A stretch of 64,000 bases of DNA from Sphingobium estronivorans (GTDB lineage: Bacteria; Pseudomonadota; Alphaproteobacteria; Sphingomonadales; Sphingomonadaceae), in contig NZ_LFCT01000022.1 of the NCBI RefSeq assembly GCF_008692605.1, positions 1 to 64,000 on the forward strand, given 5' to 3'. The notes under the pieces were generated by a model. The model was not told the DNA's origin and ran no database searches. It worked only from the letters and a program-made list of their open reading frames with translations. Position 1 is the stretch's first letter. Every line of letters begins with the position of its first letter. This document shows, piece by piece, positions 1 to 6,951 of the stretch. The position numbers were made by a program, and so were the translations under genes.

Positions 1-145
1 ATTGGAAGCGTCAGACCCCGCTTACTAAATGCGCGGCAACTGCAGCTTCTCACACCCAATCTGGGAATGTAATTGTTCATAACAGCCCATTGCGGTTTGA
101 CTTGCTCGTCCGACAATCAGATGCGCCGAGACGGTGATGGTCCCA

Positions 146-661
146 TCAAGTCTCGGCAAGCCGCCCTTTTCTCACTCCTACCGACAAGGGTGCGGACTTA
201 CGCGATTTGCCTTTCTGTAGCTCAAGCCACTTCTCGGCATAAGTGTCGCGCTGGCGGACGTTGGCGACCAGTTCCTTGCAGACCTTGGACATGGCTCCGA
301 TGGCGGTGCCAGGTTCCAGGAATATCAAATCGTCGCCCAGTTCCTCGTTCAATTCGCGAAGACAGGACACCATGATGCTCATGAGCTTGTTGTCAGCGCA
401 GCGCAGGGCAAATTCAGGCGACCCAAGTTGGAGAACGGACCAGAGCGCATCGGGATCGCTGCTCGTAGCTTCGGCGAACAGACTGACCCGCTCATAGCTG
501 ATCCGTCCCTTGCCGGATTCCAGATGCTCATAGGAACGCACGGGGAGACCCATCACCTTCGCAACATCGGATGGCTTCAATCGACGGTCCGTACGGATCA
601 TGCGCATGGCCTTGGCGATCAATTCCACGTCGTGCGTCTCTTCGGTCGTTTTTTCTCTCAT
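146..661 (-). CDS. XRE-family helix-turn-helix regulator
   Basis: Putative DNA-binding regulator of 171 residues. The N-terminal part reads as a Cro/C1-type HTH (LKPSDVAKVMGLPVRSYEHLESGKG), beginning around residue 20. The remaining ~100 residues match no effector domain I know. The start at 661 was chosen over an in-frame ATG at 724 because a GGGAAAG ribosome site sits 7 nt upstream of 661 and nothing similar precedes 724. It is divergent from the GntR-type gene, and the gap between them holds a four-site phased operator-like array (773-851). It may therefore regulate itself and the lasso cluster. Family call is good; the target is inference. Confidence 0.8.
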   Translation of the reverse strand: MREKTTEETHDVELIAKAMRMIRTDRRLKPSDVAKVMGLPVRSYEHLESGKGRISYERVSLFAEATSSDPDALWSVLQLGSPEFALRCADNKLMSIMVSCLRELNEELGDDLIFLEPGTAIGAMSKVCKELVANVRQRDTYAEKWLELQKGKSRKSAPLSVGVRKGRLAET

Positions 662-772
662 CTCCGCATCTTTCCCGTGCAGCCCGGCTGGCCCGACGCT
701 GACAGGGAGCAACGTCAGTTTCACAAGAAAACCAGAAAATCAGGCACAAATAAACCCTTGATTTTCAATGAG

Positions 773-851
773 GTCGGCTAATTGCCGAATCCGCGCCATT
801 TTATGGCGCAAAATGCGCAAATAGCCGCGGGAAATCGGCAAATAGCTGCGG
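773..851. promoter_or_regulatory. Four 16-bp operator-like sites phased at 21 bp (array 1)
   Basis: Related sites begin at 773 (GTCGGCTAATTGCCGA), 794 (CGCCATTTTATGGCGC), 815 (GCGCAAATAGCCGCGG) and 836 (CGGCAAATAGCTGCGG). The interval is exactly 21 bp, two helical turns, which puts all four on one face of the helix. The sites have rough dyad symmetry around an AT-rich centre. They lie between the divergent XRE and GntR genes. The same motif at the same spacing recurs at 12131-12209. The binding protein is unknown; XRE or GntR is the obvious candidate. Confidence 0.7.
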
Positions 852-966
852 ACTTGGACCCCAATATCGATAATCTGCACCATTATGCCCCATATGGATC
901 AAATTTTCCTCGCCAGCGGCTTGCATGCCCGCAACTTCCATGATTCCGACTTGGAAGGGACGCAGA

Positions 967-1590
967 ATGTTCATGGGCACCTCAGAAGACAGGGCGTATC
1001 TACAGGCCTATAAAGCCATCCGTCAGGCATTACGTGAACGTTACTGGCCAGAAGGCCAGCATGTCTCGGTCGCCCGTTGCGCGGAAACCTGCAAGTTCAG
1101 TCCAACGCCGGTTCGCGAGGCCATGGCCCGGCTCGCGGGCGAAGGCCTGCTCGAAGAACGACGGGGCCTTGGATACTTCGTACCCCGGCTTGGCCCGGTT
1201 GAATTGAGCGAACTCTACGCAGTTGCACAGAGCACGGCAGTTTCGATTTTGAACGAACCTGTCGTGCTCTCCGCTAACATCGCGGCCAATGGCGCTGAGG
1301 AAACGCTGTTCGACAGCGGGACCATATTGGTAACGCTGGCCGGCCAGACCGCGAACTCGCTCCTCTGCCTCATCGCCGCCAATCTCGATGCGCGGCTCGC
1401 ACCCGTGCAACCGGCAGAAGCGACGATGTTCGACATTGCGGCTGAGTCTTCCGAGTTTCTGGCCATCCTTGGCGCAGGCGACAGGCGGCTCCTGCAGCGT
1501 TTCACCAACGCCTATTATAACCGACGGCGCAAGGCCGCCCTCGAAATCGCGCGGCGGCACGATTCCCTCGCGCGATCGGCTACTCAATGA
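967..1590 (+). CDS. GntR-type winged-helix regulator
   Basis: Transcriptional regulator of 207 residues. Residues about 10-75 form a GntR wHTH with the typical run SPTPVREAMARLAGEGLLEE followed by a wing (RRGLGYFVPRL). The C-terminal ~130 residues do not show a clear FCD or UTRA effector domain. ATG 967 has GGAAGGGA 6 nt upstream, which makes it a better start than ATG 925 or 940. It lies 89 nt upstream of the first lasso precursor in the same direction, so it is either the first gene of the lasso operon or its local regulator. Confidence 0.8.
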   Translation: MFMGTSEDRAYLQAYKAIRQALRERYWPEGQHVSVARCAETCKFSPTPVREAMARLAGEGLLEERRGLGYFVPRLGPVELSELYAVAQSTAVSILNEPVVLSANIAANGAEETLFDSGTILVTLAGQTANSLLCLIAANLDARLAPVQPAEATMFDIAAESSEFLAILGAGDRRLLQRFTNAYYNRRRKAALEIARRHDSLARSATQ

Positions 1591-1679
1591 AAATAGACGC
1601 AATATCATTTGAATAGCGTGGGGCCGGGGCGCCTCATGAGTGTGCCGATGTTCGGCACTTTCAATGAAGGAGGTTCGTG

Positions 1680-1796
1680 ATGACCAAAGTGAAGACCGTT
1701 CGCTTGCGGCGCCTCGGCAGCGTCTCCCGCGACACCAAGGCGATCGTCCAGACGGGCGAACAGGAGGAATTCCTGCCCGTCCTGTCCTACGCCTGA
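1680..1796 (+). CDS. Lasso peptide precursor 1
   Basis: 38-residue precursor. The leader ends SVSRDT-K, with the Thr at position -2 that lasso leader processing requires. The predicted 18-residue core starts with Ala1 and has a 9-residue ring segment AIVQTGEQE closed on Glu9, then a 9-residue tail EFLPVLSYA. Strong ribosome site AAGGAGG at 1667-1673, 6 nt from the ATG. It is followed by a stem-loop at 1806-1834, a second precursor, and B and C processing genes. Ala at ring position 1 is unusual, since Gly is common, but Ala/Ser1 lasso peptides are known (caulonodins). Glu7 is a less likely ring acceptor. Core boundaries are inferred. Confidence 0.85.
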   Translation: MTKVKTVRLRRLGSVSRDTKAIVQTGEQEEFLPVLSYA

Positions 1797-1805
1797 CCCC
1801 CATCG

Positions 1806-1834
1806 GGAGCGGCCTTCCTTTTGAAGGTCGCTCC
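1806..1834 (+). terminator. Stem-loop after precursor 1 (partial terminator or mRNA stabiliser)
   Basis: GGAGCGGCCTTC (1806-1817) pairs with GAAGGTCGCTCC (1823-1834): 12 bp with one G-U and a CTTTT loop. No strong U tract follows. In this position it could favour precursor mRNA over the downstream enzyme mRNA. Confidence 0.7.
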
Positions 1835-1920
1835 TCCCTTTCCTGGAATAGCTCGGCGCACTGTGCCCTTCGCGGCCCGTCGTCGGGACGATGACCTTCA
1901 TAACCCCAAGGAGGTTTGTG

Positions 1921-2037
1921 ATGACCAAGCCACAGTCTCTGCGCCTTCGGCGCCTCGGCAGCGTTTCGCGCAATACCCTTGCGATCACGCAGATGGGCGA
2001 GAGCGAAGAATTCATGCCCGTGCTCTGCTGGCCCTAA
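1921..2037 (+). CDS. Lasso peptide precursor 2
   Basis: Second 38-residue precursor, clearly a duplicate of the first. It shares the MTK start, the LRRLGSVSR leader block, Thr at -2 and the ring acceptor Glu9. Predicted core: ring AITQMGESE and tail EFMPVLCWP. Differences concentrate in the core (VQT to TQM, Q8S, L12M, SYA to CWP), as expected for diverging products. Ribosome site AAGGAGG at 1908-1914, 6 nt before the ATG. Cys16 and terminal Trp-Pro are unusual for a lasso tail. One B/C pair downstream probably matures both. Confidence 0.85.
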   Translation: MTKPQSLRLRRLGSVSRNTLAITQMGESEEFMPVLCWP

Positions 2038-2045
2038 TCTTCAAC

Positions 2046-2074
2046 GGGAGCGGCCCCTGTTCGACGCCGCTCCC
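2046..2074 (+). terminator. Stem-loop after precursor 2
   Basis: GGGAGCGGC (2046-2054) pairs perfectly with GCCGCTCCC (2066-2074), with an 11-nt loop. It has the same position and similar stem sequence as the hairpin after precursor 1, so gene plus hairpin were duplicated as a unit. It probably sets the precursor-to-enzyme transcript ratio. Confidence 0.65.
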
Positions 2075-2096
2075 CATTTCAGGGGGTCTTCTTTCC

Positions 2097-2729
2097 ATGC
2101 CACTGACAACTGCGCCCCATGTCCGAGCCGCCGATGTCGGCAGGGACCTCATTCTCCTCGACCTTTCCGACGACAGCTATTTCTGTCTCCAGGGCGCGGA
2201 TGCCGAAGATGTCATCCTTGGCCTTCGCGGGGATGACCATGATCGCGCCAATCCCGTCATCCGCGAGTTGGTCGATGCGGAACTGCTGTGCGAAGTGGAC
2301 GACCATGTTCCGACCATCCTCGATCCGACATGGCCGATCGATGGCATGCCGCCGCGCGGCGACACCCTTGCCAGCCTGACTCTCATTCCAGCCATGGTCC
2401 TCGGGCTCGTGCACTATCGGCTTTTCCGCAAGTCACTGCTGCGCCGCCCGATCCGCGTCGCACCGAAAGTCAGGCTGGATGATGCCGGGGTCGCGCGTCT
2501 CGTGCAGCGTTTCCGGCAGTTGCGCATTCTCCTGCCGCGCAGCGGCCGTTGCTTCGTCCAATCCTGGTTGCTGATCCGCATCCTGCGCAAGCGCGGTATC
2601 GCTGCGGAATGGATTTTCGGCGTTCGCACTTATCCCTTCGAAGCCCATTGCTGGGTCGAATGGCAGGGGCGTGTCCTCAACGATTGGGCCGATCATGTCC
2701 GCTGGTACGATCCCATTGCACGCTTCTGA
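2097..2729 (+). CDS. Lasso peptide biosynthesis B protein (RRE plus leader peptidase fusion)
   Basis: 210-residue maturation protease. The N-terminal ~80 residues resemble the PqqD-like RiPP recognition element that binds the leader (DLILLDLSDDSYFCLQG). The C-terminal ~100 residues are the transglutaminase-like cysteine protease with a visible triad: Cys152 (GRCFVQSWLL), His184 (EAHCWVE) and Asp196 (VLNDWAD). It removes the leader so that Ala1 can be cyclised. The start at 2097 was chosen because an earlier in-frame start at 1821 would run through precursor 2 and its hairpin. The 3' end overlaps the C gene by 35 nt, implying translational coupling. Confidence 0.9.
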   Translation: MPLTTAPHVRAADVGRDLILLDLSDDSYFCLQGADAEDVILGLRGDDHDRANPVIRELVDAELLCEVDDHVPTILDPTWPIDGMPPRGDTLASLTLIPAMVLGLVHYRLFRKSLLRRPIRVAPKVRLDDAGVARLVQRFRQLRILLPRSGRCFVQSWLLIRILRKRGIAAEWIFGVRTYPFEAHCWVEWQGRVLNDWADHVRWYDPIARF

Positions 2730-4485
2730 TCCCTTGCGTTTCTGCGCGCTCCTGGCGCCATCGGGTTCCTCGACGGCGCAGCGCGCCCGGACCATTGCCG
2801 GTGCGCTGCGCTCGCGCCTTCCCGATCTCATGGTGCTGGCCGACGACCCCGGTTTCCTGTTGCTGGTGAGGCCTCCGCACCCAGGATGGGCCTTGCATGC
2901 TGCGCGTGAGGGCAGAACCCAGGTGCTCGGCTCCCTGCTGCCGGGAACGCTGCCGAAGGACTCACTGCCCGCCGCGCTGGAAGCCTCCACCGATCCCATC
3001 GAAGCGATGTCCGTTCTCACCCGGCTGTGCTGGGGCCGCTATGTCGCGTTCATTCACGATCCGGAACGCCAACAGACAAGCTTTATGCGCGATCCGTCGG
3101 GGGCGCTGCGCGCCTATATCTGGAAGGTCGACGGTCTGACGCTGATCACGGGCGGCCTGCCCGACGCATTGCTCGACAGTGTTGGCGTGCCACCCGCGAT
3201 CGACTGGTCGGCGCTCGCAACACTGACGGCATTGCCCGAACGGGTGGGAAGCCTGAGCGCGCTGACGGATGTCACCATCCCCCTGCCGGGCACCATCTAT
3301 CATATCGGCAAGGACGCCATCATCACGCAGGGCATCTGGTCGCCGGCGGCGGTCGCCCGCCAGGACGCGGCGCCCCTTGCCGATCTCCCGCGCGTGCTCG
3401 CCAATTGCATTGCCGGTTGGGCCAATGGCTCCAGCCCGGTTTCCATCGAACTGTCGGGTGGCCTTGATTCTTCCCTCATTCTGGGCGGACTTGCCCGGCG
3501 GAAAGACCGGCCGGAAATCCACGCGCTCAATCTCGTGCCGGGTGCGACCGGAGGCGGAGAGAGCCGCTTTGCCAACGCGGTCGCCGGTCACTGGGACGTG
3601 CCTTTGGTGGAGGTCGGCATTCATCCTGGCGAGATCGACTATCTCGCCCATTTGGAGCGATCGCGACCGGAGCAGCCGCTTGTCTATGGTCTCGACCTTG
3701 TCGCCGACCAGACATCGGTGCGCACGGCCGACCATGTCGGTGCCACGACGATATTGAGCGGCCAGGGCGGCGACGCGGTGCTGTTCCAGCCACGCGGTCC
3801 CCACATCGCGGCTGACCGACTGCGCGCCAAAGGGCCTGGGCCAACCTATTGGCGCCTGCTAGCCGCCAGCGCTGCATCGACCGACCGGTCCATTTGGTCC
3901 TCGCTCTGGCGATCACTGCGCCCGCTCCCCATGCGTGCGGCAGCCAATTTCCAGCCGGCATTGGCCGGACCGCAGCTGCGTGCCCAGTTGGATGCGGGTC
4001 TGCCGAGCCATCCCTGGATGGTGGAGGCAGAGCGGCTCCCGCCGGGAAGGCGCCTCCAGATCGCTATGCTCTCCAATTGCCAGATCTTCCACGCACCGAC
4101 GCTCACGTCCGCTGGCCTGCGCCTTGCTCATCCCATGCTGTCGCAACCGGTAATCGAACATTGCCTGCGCGTGCCGACATGGGAGCTGGTTCCCGACGAG
4201 CGCGACCGAGGCGGCGCCCGCGACGTTCTGGCCGACTGGCTTCCGCAAGCGGTGCGCGAGCGTCGTACCAAGGGTGAAGCCACAGGCTTCTACAGCCGGG
4301 CCATCGCTCTCCAGTTCGACCGGCTGGGGCCGATGCTGCGCGAGGGTCATCTGGTGCGGCAGAACATTATCGACCGCGCGGCGCTGGAGTCGATGCTGGA
4401 CCCAGAAGCGCTGCTCTGGCGCGGCGATCATTCGCTGATTGCAACGCTGGTGGCGATGGAATTGTGGGCGCAGCGCTGGGCATGA
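2695..4485 (+). CDS. Lasso macrolactam synthetase (asparagine synthetase B-like C protein)
   Basis: 596-residue homologue of asparagine synthetase B. In lasso pathways this protein adenylates the ring acceptor side chain (here predicted Glu9) and closes the isopeptide bond with the core N-terminus. The PP-loop ATP-binding signature SGGLDSS is at residues about 254-260 and SGQGGDAVLF follows about 100 residues later. The N-terminal glutaminase-like domain lacks the Cys2 nucleophile, as usual for this family. ATG 2695 lies inside the end of the B gene; ATG 2671 is an alternative. The 3' end overlaps the convergent isopeptidase gene by 119 nt. Confidence 0.9.
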   Translation: MSAGTIPLHASDPLRFCALLAPSGSSTAQRARTIAGALRSRLPDLMVLADDPGFLLLVRPPHPGWALHAAREGRTQVLGSLLPGTLPKDSLPAALEASTDPIEAMSVLTRLCWGRYVAFIHDPERQQTSFMRDPSGALRAYIWKVDGLTLITGGLPDALLDSVGVPPAIDWSALATLTALPERVGSLSALTDVTIPLPGTIYHIGKDAIITQGIWSPAAVARQDAAPLADLPRVLANCIAGWANGSSPVSIELSGGLDSSLILGGLARRKDRPEIHALNLVPGATGGGESRFANAVAGHWDVPLVEVGIHPGEIDYLAHLERSRPEQPLVYGLDLVADQTSVRTADHVGATTILSGQGGDAVLFQPRGPHIAADRLRAKGPGPTYWRLLAASAASTDRSIWSSLWRSLRPLPMRAAANFQPALAGPQLRAQLDAGLPSHPWMVEAERLPPGRRLQIAMLSNCQIFHAPTLTSAGLRLAHPMLSQPVIEHCLRVPTWELVPDERDRGGARDVLADWLPQAVRERRTKGEATGFYSRAIALQFDRLGPMLREGHLVRQNIIDRAALESMLDPEALLWRGDHSLIATLVAMELWAQRWA

Positions 4486-6895
4486 GGCTTCCTCCGACCG
4501 CCAGCCGATCGCTGAGCCAAGCGGCAATATGCTGCCACATATCTCGGATATTGCCGGGGCTGCGGAGATTATGCGCCTCGCCCCAATAGCGCAGCAAGGT
4601 CACGTCGCGGCCGCGACGGTGCAACTGCGTGAACATCCTCTCGGAATTGATGGCGAGTACCGGATCGATATCACCGTGAATGAGGAGCACCGGATCGCTG
4701 ATGGCGCCGACCTGATAATAGGGACTGCTCAAGCGGTAGCGCTCTGGCGCTGCCTGCGGCCCCGTCTGCATACTCCCCTGCCCGCCTTCGGCCCAACCAA
4801 AACCCACCGTCAGCGGAAACCCCTCCTCCAGAGCAACCCGGTCAGACGGCGACAGCGTGCCATGCTGAAGCGCAAGGTCAGAAGGTGCCGCGCTGGCGAT
4901 ATAGGCGCGGAAGCGATGGCTTTGCGTGGCAATCTTGAGGCTGGTGTAGCCGCCGAAGCTGTGGCCATAGATCCCCATCCGCTCACCATCGACCAGGCCC
5001 GTCGCAATGGCCCGATCAACCGCCTGCTCGACCTGCGCGCGAAGTGTGGCGCCGCGATCCATGCCATCCCGCTGATCGACAAGACTGGGCATCAGGACCG
5101 CGTAACCCAAGCTGGTGAGCAGCAGCGGATTGACAGGGGCGGTCACCATATCAGGCGAAAGGGCCGGTGGCCGGTCCTTGGTGAAGGTCGAACCCGGATA
5201 GGGCACGACAACCAGAGGCAACTGCCTTCCGCTTGGTCCCGGTGGCAGGATCAGCCAATCCGCCAGGCCCGTGGCAGCGTTGGTCAGGGGCCGCATGTCC
5301 GGCAAATCAATGTCCGCCAGATGCGCATTGATCCGATCGATCTCGCGAATGCCGGCCGGCCCTGAGGCCATGAGCCGGCCGACACCCCGGCCATCGCGCG
5401 CGACCCAGAGCGCGATGCCGCCACGCCTGTTGCCGGCGAGCAGGCGTGTGATCGGAAAGTCTGCGGTCTCGACCTTGCGCATTAGCGCATCCGGCCAACC
5501 AAGCTGCGCCTCTGAACCCTGCGGGATGAAAATGGGGGCGTCGTCACTGATGGCTGTGATTGATCGATGCTGGGCACGAATGCCGATGTCGAAGCTCTCG
5601 CTCGCCGATCGCGGCATCACGACTGGCTCGCCGGCGATGATCCTTCTGGACTTTCCAGTGCGGTCGATCGTCCAAAGCCCCTCCGGGCAGGCGAGGAGCA
5701 GTCGGGCGCTCCCCGCCTGCAGCGCCGGTGGCTGGCAGGGCAGCCGCTCCAGCGCGTTGTCGATTGCAACGGCGGCACGCGGACCAATCCAGCGCTTCGG
5801 CTCCGCGCCGCGCTGGCCAAAAACGAGCGGAACCTCTCCCCACCAACCCGCGCGCACCAATCGCACGCCGCTGTCATCGGGTGGCAGGAAGGGCGTCACG
5901 CCTTTGAGCGCGGGACCACTTTGGCCGGTCCGCGCGTCAAACAGCCGAAGCTCCCCATTGACCCAATCTTCGCCGGGTTTGCGCGCATAGAACATCAGCC
6001 GATCGCCCTTGGGTGCCCACTCAAGGAAACCAGGCTGGATGTCGCAGCCAATGCAGGCCTGGCGTTCCGACCCACCCCGGATGGATAGGATCGAAAGCCG
6101 ATATTGCCGGTTCTGATCGCTCGACCGCACCGGGACATTGGACGGGATGACCGTCTCCGGTCCCTCGCGGAGCAGCGCGAGCGAGGCGCCATCTGGAGAG
6201 ATAGCGACGTCCGCAATCGGCCCCTCGGCAAGCTGGGTCGTTCGTCCGGTCTCGACATCCATCATCACAAGCCGGCGTTGCGGAACCGGCGCAGCCTCAC
6301 CCTTGCCGCCGACGACCGAGACTCCCGGCTCCTGCCCCTGCGCCGTGCGCGCCCAGAGCGGGATGACCTCGGCCTGGTAGCGGCTGCCGGCCGCGAACGG
6401 CCAGGGCAGCGCCAAGCTGTCCGCTGCAAGCATCGCCAAGTGGCGGTCGCCCAGCCAGTCCGGTGCCGGATGCAGCAAAGAGGTCGCGGGATGCTGGGGG
6501 AGCCAGCGCACGTCCCGCGTCGCCATTTCGACGATCCCCAGCGACAACGTCTCGTCCTTTAGCCGGAAGACCGCCAGGCGCTTGCCCGACGGCGACAGGC
6601 TGGCGATCCAATAGCCCGCGCCGTCGTCCTGCGGGAAAAGCGGTTCAAGACGACTGCCATGCTGAAGGTCGAGACGCATCACGACCCCCAGCCCCCGCCG
6701 GGTAAAGCCGTCATAGCGGTAGCTCGCGGCGCTGTCATAGCGGCGATAGCGATCGATCACCGCCCACCGGCCGTCGGGATCGATCAGCGCCTGCCCGTAG
6801 CTCTCCACGCGCAGCATATCGTCCACGCCATAGGGGCGTGCGTCGGCGATGCTGGCCGCAGCCAGGCATAGCGCCGCCAGCCATGGGAAACGCAT
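4367..6895 (-). CDS. Lasso peptide isopeptidase (Atxe2-type, S9 prolyl-oligopeptidase fold)
   Basis: 842-residue secreted serine hydrolase. It has a signal peptide (MRFPWLAALCLAAASIADA), a long N-terminal beta-propeller-like half, and a C-terminal alpha/beta-hydrolase domain. Triad candidates are Ser646 in GHSFGGY, Asp744 in HGDIDPV and His775 in WGEAHNL. Isopeptidases of this type open the macrolactam ring of imported lasso peptides. It lies 57 nt downstream of the TonB receptor and is probably cotranscribed with it, giving an import-then-linearise pair. It is longer than the ~700 residues I expect for the family, with a Pro/Ala-rich C-terminal extension that overlaps the lasso C gene on the other strand. 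Confidence 0.88.
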   Translation of the reverse strand: MRFPWLAALCLAAASIADARPYGVDDMLRVESYGQALIDPDGRWAVIDRYRRYDSAASYRYDGFTRRGLGVVMRLDLQHGSRLEPLFPQDDGAGYWIASLSPSGKRLAVFRLKDETLSLGIVEMATRDVRWLPQHPATSLLHPAPDWLGDRHLAMLAADSLALPWPFAAGSRYQAEVIPLWARTAQGQEPGVSVVGGKGEAAPVPQRRLVMMDVETGRTTQLAEGPIADVAISPDGASLALLREGPETVIPSNVPVRSSDQNRQYRLSILSIRGGSERQACIGCDIQPGFLEWAPKGDRLMFYARKPGEDWVNGELRLFDARTGQSGPALKGVTPFLPPDDSGVRLVRAGWWGEVPLVFGQRGAEPKRWIGPRAAVAIDNALERLPCQPPALQAGSARLLLACPEGLWTIDRTGKSRRIIAGEPVVMPRSASESFDIGIRAQHRSITAISDDAPIFIPQGSEAQLGWPDALMRKVETADFPITRLLAGNRRGGIALWVARDGRGVGRLMASGPAGIREIDRINAHLADIDLPDMRPLTNAATGLADWLILPPGPSGRQLPLVVVPYPGSTFTKDRPPALSPDMVTAPVNPLLLTSLGYAVLMPSLVDQRDGMDRGATLRAQVEQAVDRAIATGLVDGERMGIYGHSFGGYTSLKIATQSHRFRAYIASAAPSDLALQHGTLSPSDRVALEEGFPLTVGFGWAEGGQGSMQTGPQAAPERYRLSSPYYQVGAISDPVLLIHGDIDPVLAINSERMFTQLHRRGRDVTLLRYWGEAHNLRSPGNIRDMWQHIAAWLSDRLAVGGSLMPSAAPTIPSPPALQSANDRRARAALLGPASTPAPRGR

Positions 6896-6951
6896 GTCAT
6901 GGATTCCTGATGGTCAAGGAGTGAGGGAAGCGGCGGCCTAGCCGCGCCGCG

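Noticed and set aside
1821..2096. N-terminal extension of the lasso B protein frame
   Set aside because: It would translate through precursor 2 and its hairpin in another frame; the conserved B protein starts at 2097.
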